Source: SKLM01 sp964450435 (GTDB lineage Bacteria > Chloroflexota > Anaerolineae > B4-G1). From it: DNA of 29,495 bases. The stretch spans positions 1 through 29,495 of the forward strand of contig CAYVCX010000036.1 in NCBI GenBank assembly GCA_964450435.1. Direction: 5' to 3'. Every line of letters begins with the position of its first letter. Position 1 is the stretch's first letter. The position numbers and the translations under genes are program-made. The notes beneath the pieces were generated by a model. It was not told the origin of the DNA. It was given only the letters and a program-made list of their open reading frames with translations, and did not search any database. This document shows, in pieces, positions 14,907 through 24,710 of this stretch.

Positions 14907-15260
14907 TCAGTCCACGTTGCTGACGCGCAAGCCATCGACGTGCACGTTCACCTCGGCGACGGGCACGCCAAGAGCCCGCTCGACGCTGAACTTCACGACA
15001 TTCATGATACTGCGCGCCACGGCAGGGATGCGTGTTCCGTACTCGATGATGACGTAGACGTCAATGACAATGCGCCCATCCCTTACGCGCACCTCGACTC
15101 CGCGCTTTCGTTCGGCAGAAAGAACAGTCGCAATGCCCATAGCAAGGTCTTTCGACGCCGTCCCGACGACGCCGTAGCACGACAGGATAGCATCATTTAC
15201 AATACTGGCTACGGCCGTCGGCGACACATCGATCCGGCCAGAGACCCCCTGTTCCGGCAT
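14907..15260 (-). CDS. Asp23/Gls24 family protein, YloU-type
   Basis: A 117-residue protein from ATG 15260 with GGAGGGAAC directly upstream. Asp23 pattern: GRIDVSPTAVASIVNDAIL, CYGVVGTASKDL, RDGRIVIDVYVIIEYGTRIP, VERALGVPVAEVNVHVDGL. Its place directly before fakA and divergent from rpmB matches yloU of Bacillus and Asp23 proteins of other Gram-positives, where membrane or envelope roles are reported. It is the first gene of the minus-strand array and the second Asp23 paralogue of the window. Confidence 0.88.
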   Translation of the reverse strand: MPEQGVSGRIDVSPTAVASIVNDAILSCYGVVGTASKDLAMGIATVLSAERKRGVEVRVRDGRIVIDVYVIIEYGTRIPAVARSIMNVVKFSVERALGVPVAEVNVHVDGLRVSNVD

Positions 15261-15356
15261 GTTCCCTCCTAACGGTGAGCAGGGCGAAGCGACAAGAGCA
15301 TCCTGCTGCAGGTTCGGGCGGGTGCAGCGCCAGCCGCGCGGGCAGGACGCCCGTGG

Positions 15357-15385
15357 TTGCACGAAAGAAGTGCTCGGCGTATAAT
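15357..15385 (+). promoter_or_regulatory. Probable rpmB promoter
   Basis: TTGCAC (15357-15362) and a perfect TATAAT (15380-15385) are 17 bp apart. Transcription would start near 15392, giving a leader of about 238 nt before rpmB. The sequence GTATAATAC is nearly symmetrical, so the same spot could carry a -10 element for the divergent asp23-fakA array. Confidence 0.65.
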
Positions 15386-15543
15386 ACCAGTCTCAGTAGA
15401 TCCTATTTCGACTGACGGGGACTGGACAATCCCCCGAGAGCGATCTGGGACAAGCCCGGTCTTGGTTGCGGCGATCTGGCGATTCCCCAAGAGCAATTCC
15501 TGGTCTACGGAGACTATCTGACAAGCACTCATCGACTGATATT

Positions 15544-15569
15544 GGGGCCTGGGTCCTGATCCAGGCCCC
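15544..15569 (+). promoter_or_regulatory. Strong leader hairpin upstream of rpmB
   Basis: GGGGCCTGG (15544-15552) pairs perfectly with CCAGGCCCC (15561-15569), loop GTCCTGAT, in the rpmB leader 60 nt before the start codon. There is no T tract. It may be a ribosomal-protein autoregulatory or attenuation structure, or simply the end of an upstream transcript. Confidence 0.5.
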
Positions 15570-15629
15570 GAGTCGCGATAATGCGGCAGTGTGCTGCAAA
15601 CGAGATACGGATCATCGGAGGTCAAACCA

Positions 15630-15812
15630 ATGGCAACCTGTGAAATCTGCAATAAAGGCACGCAATTCGGACACAGCATCCCACGCTCCAAAAAGAAGAC
15701 GAAGCGTCAGTTTCGCGCCAACGTGCAGCGAAAACGAGTCATGGTCGACGGCGAGATGCGCCGGATACACATCTGTACGCGATGCTTGCGCACGCTGGAA
15801 AAAGGGCGGTAG
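15630..15812 (+). CDS. rpmB: 50S ribosomal protein L28
   Basis: A 60-residue protein with the L28 pattern CEICNKGTQFGHSIPRSKKK and the basic RQFRANVQRKRV. Four cysteines (4, 7, 49, 52) form the zinc ribbon of the C+ type. ATG 15630 is preceded by GGAGGT (15617-15622) 7 nt upstream. rpmB divergent from an asp23-fakA cluster is a conserved Gram-positive arrangement. Confidence 0.95.
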   Translation: MATCEICNKGTQFGHSIPRSKKKTKRQFRANVQRKRVMVDGEMRRIHICTRCLRTLEKGR

Positions 15813-16166
15813 GCCGAGTGTGAGAACGCCGTCCGGACGGAGGATCACACAGGACACGCATCGAGAGCGTGGAAGCGGTCTGGTGGTGGCTCCAAGGCAA
15901 AGAGGCCATCACAGTTGAATAGGAAAGGTTCACAAGCCCAACTCTCAGCCCCCAGCGGGGGGCTATACGTCGCTTTTCTCAGCTAATTGGCCTGTAGCCG
16001 CAGCCTGAAAACGGCGTCTGCAGGAACGGGAACGGTTCGGCTCGACATCCCCGTCGAGCCCGACGGCACATGATACATCGGAATGGGCAGAAAATCAAGA
16101 GGAACCGGGGACCAGTTTGGCCGCGCGGGCGACTGACTCTCTCAGACGCTTCGGTCGCCTGGGCGG
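15813..16166. other. Intergenic region with three hairpins
   Basis: No gene is seen. It holds a 12-bp palindrome CCGTCCGGACGG (15829-15840) just after rpmB, a stem AGCCCCC/GGGGGCT (15947-15953/15958-15964) that could end the rpmB transcript although the following T-rich stretch is offset, and a perfect 8-bp stem GGCTCGAC/GTCGAGCC (16039-16046/16053-16060) upstream of the lon promoter. Confidence 0.55.
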
Positions 16167-16195
16167 TTGAAGCAGGAGTGCAATCGTGGTAGAAT
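16167..16195 (+). promoter_or_regulatory. lon promoter
   Basis: TTGAAG (16167-16172) and TAGAAT (16190-16195) with a 17-bp spacer form a good sigma-70-type promoter. The start point near 16202 lies after GTG 16186, so that codon cannot be the start of lon. No CIRCE or HAIR heat-shock operator is recognised nearby. Confidence 0.75.
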
Positions 16196-16245
16196 GCGCC
16201 GGTGAAGCAGTCGAGCCGGGCACCAAAAGGATAGTGAAGAGACGA

Positions 16246-18738
<2,493 letters not shown>

Positions 18739-18740
18739 CG

Positions 18741-19103
18741 ATGGCGAGGATTGTCGTCGTCGATGACGACCGGGTCTTCAGGCAGCTACTACTGATGATG
18801 CTGGAGCTGGAAGGCCACGAAGCTGTTCCAGTGAGCGAATCCGAGGCGATTGTCACCACGGTACGTCGAGAGGGGCCGGGCCTGGTGCTAATGGACGTCC
18901 ACATTGGAAATCGTGACACGCTGGACACGCTGCGGGAGCTAAAGGCTGATGCGGAGCTGGGTAACATACCGGTCATCATGACATCGGGGATGGACCGGGG
19001 CCAAGAGTGTCTTGAAGCCGGCGCCGATCACTTCGTCCTCAAGCCCTTCCGGCCATCGGCGATGCTCGCGAAGATCAAGGAGCTAACACAGCCAGCCAGC
19101 TGA
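18741..19103 (+). CDS. Stand-alone response regulator receiver protein
   Basis: A 120-residue protein made only of a CheY-like receiver domain. It has the acidic pocket Asp8-Asp10, phosphoacceptor Asp52 (LVLMDVHI), Thr81/Ser82 (IMTSG) and Lys101 (VLKPF). No output domain is present, so it must signal by protein contact. It starts 2 nt after the lon stop and so is probably co-expressed with the protease. No sensor kinase is in the window. Confidence 0.88.
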   Translation: MARIVVVDDDRVFRQLLLMMLELEGHEAVPVSESEAIVTTVRREGPGLVLMDVHIGNRDTLDTLRELKADAELGNIPVIMTSGMDRGQECLEAGADHFVLKPFRPSAMLAKIKELTQPAS

Positions 19104-19197
19104 TATCCGTCACAAGCCACCTGACCGGGGCCGCCGCTTCCGGATCATACCCCTCAGGGAATCGGAGCGAAGAGCACGACCACCCCCTGGTCCCGCC

Positions 19198-20121
19198 TCA
19201 GAAGCGCACCACCCCCTCAGCGACGGCAACGACCTCCCCACCAACTCGCACCGCTGTCGGCTCTGCGTGCGCGTGGTCCACCTCGACGTAGAGCGTACTG
19301 GGACGCTGCAGCTCCGTTCCCTGCTCGCTGACAATGCGCGTGGTGGGTTCAGTCAGGGGAATGGCGCGGTGATGGACCAGGTAGGCGCCCAGGGCCCCAT
19401 TGGCGCTGCCCGTGGCAGGATCTTCGGGCACGCCGAGGAGGGGCGCGAACAGGCGCACGTGTACGGTGGCCTCGGGCCGCTCCGTCTCGAGGGTGAAGAC
19501 CATGACGCACTCGGTGCCAACGCTGCGACAGGCCCGGTTGAGGGCAGCGACGTTCAACTCATCGGCCGCCAGGCCTTGCACCTCGGCGAGGGAGCGGACG
19601 GGCACCATCATCTGCGGCAGGCCGGTGGAGACGACCTGCACCGGAAGACCTGTCCCCAGGATGGCCTCAGCGGGAAGGCCCAGACCGGCTGCGAGATCGG
19701 ACACATCACTCAGGACAGCATGCAAGGTGGGGCGGTCCTGAGTCATAGTGACGCGCTCAACGGCACCGGCAACGACGCGGAGGTCAGCGGGCAGGACGCC
19801 CACCCCGAGCTCCAAGCAGACGCGGGTGATCGGCGCCTCAAGGCCGACGCGGCCCAGATTCGCGAGCACCCAGTGGGTGCCGACGACGGGGTGACCAGCG
19901 AAGGGGATCTCGCTGGCCGGGGTGAAGATGCGGACCCTGAAGTCGGCCCCCGGTGCCCGAGGCGGGAGCACAAAGGTGGTCTCGGAGAGATTCATCTCGC
20001 GGGCCAGCTGCTGCATCTCTGCGGTGGTCAGGCCCTCGGCGTCGGGGAAGACGGCCAACGGATTGCCACCGAACGGAACGCGGGTGAAGACATCGACCTG
20101 AACAAAGCGGTATTCCTTCAC
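19198..20121 (-). CDS. PhzF family isomerase/epimerase
   Basis: A 307-residue protein of the PhzF (diaminopimelate-epimerase-like) fold, two mirrored halves. KEYRFVQVDVFTRVPFGGNP opens the first; the catalytic Glu47 lies in MNLSETTF; FTPASEIPFAGHPVVG and the later DPATGSANGALGAYL are family hallmarks. I choose GTG 20121 because GGAGG is 5 nt before it; the GTG at 20127 overlaps that site. Substrates of uncharacterised PhzF proteins are mostly unknown. Its start is separated from the truncated phosphatase by ~260 bp with no feature. Confidence 0.9.
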   Translation of the reverse strand: MKEYRFVQVDVFTRVPFGGNPLAVFPDAEGLTTAEMQQLAREMNLSETTFVLPPRAPGADFRVRIFTPASEIPFAGHPVVGTHWVLANLGRVGLEAPITRVCLELGVGVLPADLRVVAGAVERVTMTQDRPTLHAVLSDVSDLAAGLGLPAEAILGTGLPVQVVSTGLPQMMVPVRSLAEVQGLAADELNVAALNRACRSVGTECVMVFTLETERPEATVHVRLFAPLLGVPEDPATGSANGALGAYLVHHRAIPLTEPTTRIVSEQGTELQRPSTLYVEVDHAHAEPTAVRVGGEVVAVAEGVVRF

Positions 20122-20384
20122 AGTCACCTCCCAGTCGTGTGCAGTCCATACAGACGGTAGTCATCTCCGCGGAGCCCCGTGGCACGGCGGGCCACCGAAG
20201 GCGCGGAACGAAACTCGTACGAGCATAGCATTTAATGGGAAACCCAATTCTCCGGACAGGGATTCTGCTCTGTGGGCGAGGCCTGCCCAGCCAGGCGCGC
20301 TTCGGACAGTCTACTGGGGCGCAGCGCTGGCAAGCCTTCATAGGACCTGTCCGGTGACGGCGTCCATCTCCACGACGTCCCCGG

Positions 20385-20795
20385 CTACAGCCGAGGAGGG
20401 TACGGAAACCGGGCGCCGATTTCGAGGAGACCCACGCTCCTGCCAGCGCGCTCGCACAGCCCCTCGTATTTCGGCTCGAAGAGTGGTGATGGATCCTCAC
20501 CCAGCGGGCCTGCGCGCAACGGCTTGTTGTCCTGGTACGGTCGCTCAGCTTCGCACAGGTCGGCGTCGAAGACGACCTCCAACCTGAAATGCTCATTGCT
20601 GATCTCGGCACTATAGCGGGCACGGCGCAGGGTGCTGTAGTAAAGCGCGGTGAGAGCGTGGCCCTGTTCGACCAGCCAATTCCCCAGCCGAGTGGCCTGA
20701 TCGCGGCCCAAGTCAGTCAAGTCGGTGTCCGGGGCGAATGAGCGGTCGAGATTGGCGTATGACTGGCCGTGGCGAGCAAGGCCGAATTCGAGCAT
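20385..20795 (-). pseudogene. Histidine phosphatase family protein, C-terminally truncated
   Basis: The ~136-residue frame opens with LEFGLARHGQSYANLDRSF, the RHG phosphohistidine motif of the phosphoglycerate-mutase-like superfamily, and continues with LTDLGRDQATRLGNWLV and YYSTLRRARYSAEI. The second half of the fold, with the second catalytic His (usually SHGG), is absent: the frame ends soon after the point where that region should begin. A different frame after it (PSSAVAGDVVEMDAVTGQVL, stop at 20338) looks like the end of an unrelated protein. ATG 20795 has AGGAG at a proper distance; ATG 20804 is too close to it. Confidence 0.7.
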
Positions 20796-20807
20796 TGGGT
20801 TCATCTC

Positions 20808-21122
20808 CTATACCTTCTTGAGAGTACGGCGGATCAGCTTGGTAAGAAATTCCCTATGGCAGGGCTTATATGCCAGGAACGTGTGGAGTTTGCCCAGGCT
20901 CACCGAGATCATTCGCTCTGTCGGACCCTCAACCAACTCAATTTCACGGTCCGACCCTGACGCCTGGACGATGAATTGAGCCAGGTCTGAGTCGCGATAA
21001 GTGTGGGACCCCGCCAGGTTGAAGGTCCCTCCCTTGGCCCGGGAATTCTCCATCACCAACAGAAACACGTTCGGTTTCCCAACTCTCCATCCTCCAGCGG
21101 CAAGACTCGATACGCAAACCAT
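20808..21122 (-). pseudogene. C-terminal fragment of an NAD-dependent epimerase/dehydratase
   Basis: VFLLVMENSRAKGGTFNLAG followed by SHTYRDSDLAQFIVQASGSD matches the substrate-binding half of extended SDR enzymes (UDP-sugar epimerase type: a GGTFNLAG strand followed by helix and IELV). The Rossmann domain with GxxGxxG and YxxxK is missing, and the first ~14 residues of the frame do not fit the family. The fragment lies between a GNAT gene and the truncated phosphatase, 12 nt before the latter. It is probably a 5'-deleted pseudogene. Confidence 0.65.
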
Positions 21123-21131
21123 CCCTCCTTT

Positions 21132-21752
21132 TCATTCGGAATGGCGCCGAAAATCGTCGGCCGAGATGTCACAATCGTACCTATGACGTCCCAGGAGATC
21201 CGTCGCTTCCTCTGCTGCACGGACGAAGTTCTCCAGAGGTATGTTCAGTGCGGGCTCTCCGTATCTGAGGACCTTTTCGTAGTGGAGCTTGTAGAGCCTG
21301 AACTCCAGCTTCTCATGCAGCCTCTGGGAGGCCACGTTCTCGCTCCCTGTGTCGGAGCGGAGCAACGTGGCTCCCTGCCGGCGCGCCACCTCCTCGGCGC
21401 GCCGCAGCAGCTCCAGCCCGATGCCCCGCCGCTGGTATGCGGGCGCAACGGCGAGGTCCATCACCTCCGCGATGATGAGATCGTAATCGAGCAAGTCATG
21501 GAAGGTCAGCCACAGATACCCCACCACGACGTCGTGTTCCTCCAGGAACTCGGCCAGCGTCCTCTCGTCCTGCATCGTCTCGGCGAGGTGAGAGAGGAAT
21601 CCCTCGGGCTGCGACGTGCTCAGCCACCTGGCCCGGTACCGTTCGTAGGGCATCCTCCGGGCATAGGGTGTCTCGCTGGCATAGTTGATGCGGCAGTGGA
21701 ACTCGAGCAGGGTGTCCTTATCACGAACGATGTCTATCCTCCGATAATCCAT
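21132..21752 (-). CDS. GNAT family N-acetyltransferase
   Basis: A 206-residue protein with a GNAT core: VVVGYLWLTFHDLLDYD (beta4), IAEVMDLAVAPAYQRRGIGL (beta4-alpha3 acetyl-CoA-binding Q/RxxGxG/A motif as QRRGIG), ELLRRAEEVARRQGA and NVASQRLHEKLEFRLYK (the final conserved block). The first ~60 residues (MDYRRIDIVRDKDTLLEFHC) are an additional N-terminal region. ATG 21752 is the first start that preserves the family N-terminus. The substrate is unknown. It looks intact among decayed neighbours. Confidence 0.85.
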   Translation of the reverse strand: MDYRRIDIVRDKDTLLEFHCRINYASETPYARRMPYERYRARWLSTSQPEGFLSHLAETMQDERTLAEFLEEHDVVVGYLWLTFHDLLDYDLIIAEVMDLAVAPAYQRRGIGLELLRRAEEVARRQGATLLRSDTGSENVASQRLHEKLEFRLYKLHYEKVLRYGEPALNIPLENFVRAAEEATDLLGRHRYDCDISADDFRRHSE

Positions 21753-21854
21753 CCCCGATGTCCCCTTTGTTCCTGATCCCAACCGTGCACGCCCCGTTTT
21801 GGATGGAATCCTCCGCCAGCTGTTCGGCATTCTCAAACCGGCTTGAGCCTCGGT

Positions 21855-22283
21855 TCAGACGGCGTATGCCCCGACTCGGCCTCTCAGGCCTTTCCGGTCG
21901 AGCGTGCCGCTCAGGGTCGGGACCTTGGCCGCCGGGAAGGTGTAGAGGGCAGGACTTATTCCGGCAGAGAAGGGACGCCAGCCGCCGTTGGGGTTCTGGT
22001 GACTCAACACGAACCACACGGCGCTGCTAACGTCGATGCCCGTCGCGGGCGGGCCCACCTTCAGCAGGAGCAGCGTGTGCCTGATCGTCTCCCGCATACC
22101 CCACTGTTCGGCATCGAGCCGACTGGGGAAGCTAACGTCGGCGCGCTGCTGCTTGAGCAGTTCCGGCAGACAGTGCCTGGCCTGCGCTGAATCCCCGAGA
22201 CCGAACAGATCCAGACAGGGCAGCTTGGTCATCTCGTCTCCCTTGGCAAACACCAGTGGGAACGGATCATATCTCAGCCTCAT
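21855..22283 (-). CDS. Prenyltransferase/terpenoid-cyclase-like repeat protein, probably truncated
   Basis: A 142-residue frame starting MRLRYDPFPLVFAKGDEMTK. It contains HCLPELLKQQRADVSFPSRL, WGMRETIRHTLLLLKVG and VSSAVWFVLSHQNPNGGW, a pattern of alpha/alpha-barrel QW-type repeats seen in squalene-cyclase-like and related small proteins. Related proteins I recall are about 250-300 residues. Here the family-like text stops after NPNGGW, and the last ~40 residues do not continue it, so the 3' part seems lost or replaced. The start codon is immediately adjacent to the nucleoside phosphorylase stop (TAA-ATG), so translation is coupled. Confidence 0.5.
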   Translation of the reverse strand: MRLRYDPFPLVFAKGDEMTKLPCLDLFGLGDSAQARHCLPELLKQQRADVSFPSRLDAEQWGMRETIRHTLLLLKVGPPATGIDVSSAVWFVLSHQNPNGGWRPFSAGISPALYTFPAAKVPTLSGTLDRKGLRGRVGAYAV

Positions 22284-23048
22284 TTACGTGAAACCTCCTC
22301 TCTGTCGGAAGCCCTCAGCCAATGTCCGACACAGGAGCTCCTGGCGGCGGATGACCTCCGCGCTTCCAAAGGCCTGTACCCACTCACCGCTAGAGAGGTG
22401 GTCTGTGATCACCAGGGCGGCAGCAAACTCCACGCGGCGGTACGCGGCGATCGCCATCAGTGCCGTGCATTCCATCTCCACAGCCAGCACTCCCTCTTCT
22501 GCAAACTTTTGGACCTTATCCGCGGTTTCCCGAAACGGCGCGTCGGTGGTCCATACGCCGCCCTCCACGAACTCGATCCCCTTGAAGTATCTTCTTAGGA
22601 CGCCGAGCAGATCCTTGGACGCCTCACACAGGGCATCGCCGGACAAATAGTGATACGAGGTTCCTTCCTCCCGTACTCCCCACTCTGGCAGGAACAGGTC
22701 TCCGATCCTGCACCGGGGTGATATCGCCCCCGCCTGTCCCACCACGACGAAGTGCTTCACACCCGACGCTATGAGCGCCTCCATAAGCATACCGGCTGCG
22801 GGCAACCCAAAGCACGTCAGGTAGATGCCAATGGGGTCGTCCAGGTTCCCCTCGAGCGCACCTGGGAAGCTGGGTGCGTGTTCACCGTCGTGGAGACTGA
22901 AAGCATCGACGAGACAAGAGAAGATGTCCTCAGAGAAGCAGAGTATCGCATTCTCTGCCTCAATATCCTGTGAGAAGGCAGCAGATCTTACGATGGACTT
23001 CTCCGCCGACAGCCAGTGCAGGTGAGGCGACTTCCTCTCAGGTGGCAT
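22284..23048 (-). CDS. Nucleoside phosphorylase (PNP/UDP family)
   Basis: A 254-residue protein of the PNP_UDP_1 family, which cleaves nucleosides with phosphate. LDDPIGIYLTCFGLPAAGML is the substrate/phosphate-binding part, FVVVGQAGAISPRCRIGDLF the conserved core, and GVLAVEMECTALMAIAAYRR carries the ribose-binding Met-Glu pair (MEMECTA type) of the family. ATG 23048 has GAGG 6 nt upstream; longer N-termini are possible but do not fit. Specificity (uridine, purine or other) cannot be decided. The downstream gene is start-stop coupled. Confidence 0.85.
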   Translation of the reverse strand: MPPERKSPHLHWLSAEKSIVRSAAFSQDIEAENAILCFSEDIFSCLVDAFSLHDGEHAPSFPGALEGNLDDPIGIYLTCFGLPAAGMLMEALIASGVKHFVVVGQAGAISPRCRIGDLFLPEWGVREEGTSYHYLSGDALCEASKDLLGVLRRYFKGIEFVEGGVWTTDAPFRETADKVQKFAEEGVLAVEMECTALMAIAAYRRVEFAAALVITDHLSSGEWVQAFGSAEVIRRQELLCRTLAEGFRQRGGFT

Positions 23049-23364
23049 GGCTGTCCTCACTCCTGGGGGTATGATGCTTCCCACCTTCACAACCGGACGT
23101 ACTCCGAAGCTTCTCACGACCTTGGCAGCCCGTCAGTTTGTCGAACTCTTCGTGAAGCTTGCTTCGTATCGCCCGTGCGCTGGCCAGCGGTCCGGCGGCG
23201 ATGAGCCTGCCATCGAGGATGATCCGGCACGCGGCACCATAGCGATGCCCGTCGACCCGCCCATCGGTACCATACTCACGGATCTCGACGCACGGCTCGA
23301 ACCCGGCGGCAATCTCCCAGAGGGGTCCTTCACTGAGTGGCGCGATTTCAGCCATCTCAGCCAT
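23038..23364 (-). CDS. Hypothetical protein between cupin and nucleoside phosphorylase
   Basis: A 108-residue frame that overlaps the cupin frame by 8 bp upstream and the phosphorylase start by 11 bp downstream, which suggests operon membership. The middle (RYGAACRIILDGRLIAAGPL, then an RSKLHEEFDKL helix) reads like a compact alpha/beta protein. The last ~30 residues are basic and less protein-like, so the true gene may be shorter. No family recognised. Confidence 0.45.
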   Translation of the reverse strand: MAEMAEIAPLSEGPLWEIAAGFEPCVEIREYGTDGRVDGHRYGAACRIILDGRLIAAGPLASARAIRSKLHEEFDKLTGCQGREKLRSTSGCEGGKHHTPRSEDSHAT

Positions 23365-23755
23365 CGGCCGACTCCTCAGTCTTCACGCTCCCAGACCGGG
23401 AGGCCAGGCCCTCCCGCACCGGGTGAAAGATGTCCAGCATGACGAAGGCCCGTCGCCCAGGCACGCATCGTGATGGAGCACCCCGCCGGGGATGCGGTAA
23501 GAGTCCCCTGGCCCCCCTCCCGCTCCTCGTCGCCCGTGCGCGGATCGCCCGTCCGCTGAAGACCACCCCGATCTGCTCGTGCGGGTGCGAATGGGTGGGC
23601 ACGCTGTGGCCGGGGAGGGTGGCGTTGAGCACCATCATCATCCGCTCACCCTGCAGGCCGGTCAACACCGTGGTCTCCAGCGCCTCCGTCTGCGTGAACC
23701 GGGGCACCTGTTCCAGGTCGATGAAGCAGGGCGATCGCCCCCTGACCTGATCCAT
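23357..23755 (-). pseudogene. Cupin-domain protein with compensating frameshifts
   Basis: The frame opens with cupin text (LPGHSVPTHSHPHEQIGVVF, where the H-x-H-x4-E metal ligands are visible) and closes with FVMLDIFHPVREGL. The ~35 residues between are not cupin-like, but other frames of the same DNA are: TGDEEREGG in one and PGDSYRIPGGVLHHDACLGD in the next. Three small indels therefore put the middle out of frame and back, leaving an open frame with a scrambled second motif. The protein would probably lack a working metal site. The indels lie near short G runs, so sequencing error is an alternative. Confidence 0.75.
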
Positions 23756-24000
23756 TTCATGCCTCTCTCTGGCCCGTGAGGACCGTTCAGAGCGTCACGG
23801 CATCCATGCAGGCCAACCGAGAGACCGGACCGGATCCTTCCGTCCTGTTGTCGACCTCGTACTCCGGGAGATTCCGGGCCCGGCATCGTGGCCTGGCGAC
23901 GATCTCCCTGATCTCGAAGCCAGCCAAGAAGCTCATGGTTCAGGTAGCTCTCACGATTAACGCAGTCTCGAGATCTTGTAGGTTCCAGCGCACGAGGCGA

Positions 24001-24681
24001 TCACGCGCGCCGCAACAGACTGGCCCAGTTCCAGCCCAGGTGTACCAGGGCAGGCGCCGCCACGTGACCGGCTGCCAACATAGCCGCCCCGAAGATGAGG
24101 GCCATCGGCAGAAGCTGCGCGGCCGCGTAGGCTAGCGCCTGGGCCAAGGGCTCACCGCCCAGCAGCCGCGCCGGAAGGTGTAGGGCCGCGAACAGCAGAG
24201 CCGTCGCCAGATACGCCCACCAACAACCCAGCCAGGCTTCCAGGCGGCCCTGCAGGAAGCCACGGTAGAGCGTCTCCTCGGCCGCGGCGACCACCGCGTA
24301 GGTCGCCAACGCCCACCAGGTGGCTGGAATGGTCAACCGCTCCGGCGCGAAAGGCCGCGCGCGCACGAGCAGCGTTGCTGCTCCCAGCAATACGCCCAGC
24401 CCCGTAGCTCGCCCCAGGCCCCTTCGGCGCCACCCGAGGGCCGTCCATCCGGCCCGACGCCGCCATAGCCACAGAGCCATCGGTAGCAACAGAAAGACGG
24501 ACAGCCCCACCTGGCGCACAAAGCGCACCGGCCCGAAATGAGCCGCAGCCTTGGCGTCGGCCACTTGCCGGGTTTCGCCGCGCATCGCGAGCCCCAGCCC
24601 AGCCAGCACCAGGTTGGGCAGGAGCACCAGCAGCAGTGCGATGAGAGCTCCACGCCGTTGTGTGCTGCGATCAGCGGGCAT
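24001..24681 (-). CDS. CPBP family intramembrane metalloprotease (Abi/CAAX type)
   Basis: A 226-residue membrane protein with about six hydrophobic segments. The CPBP motifs are present: EETLYRGFLQGRL (Glu-Glu and Arg), FAALHLPARLL (His), and a final HLGWNWASLL (His...Asn). CPBP proteins cleave within membranes (CAAX-type processing) or act in bacteriocin immunity; the substrate is unknown here. ATG 24681 (MPADRSTQRR) leaves a 29-nt gap to the aldo/keto reductase; the longer frame from 24735 would overlap it. Confidence 0.85.
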   Translation of the reverse strand: MPADRSTQRRGALIALLLVLLPNLVLAGLGLAMRGETRQVADAKAAAHFGPVRFVRQVGLSVFLLLPMALWLWRRRAGWTALGWRRRGLGRATGLGVLLGAATLLVRARPFAPERLTIPATWWALATYAVVAAAEETLYRGFLQGRLEAWLGCWWAYLATALLFAALHLPARLLGGEPLAQALAYAAAQLLPMALIFGAAMLAAGHVAAPALVHLGWNWASLLRRA

Positions 24682-24710
24682 CCCTGAATCCCTCGGCACA
24701 GATCGCTTTC

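Noticed and set aside
16186..16245. GTG 16186 as lon start
   Set aside because: It lies between the -35 and -10 boxes, before the predicted transcription start.
23776..24000. A 49-codon minus-strand frame (MSFLAGFEIREIVARPRCRA...)
   Set aside because: It is protein-like but short, with no ribosome binding site and no family I can name.
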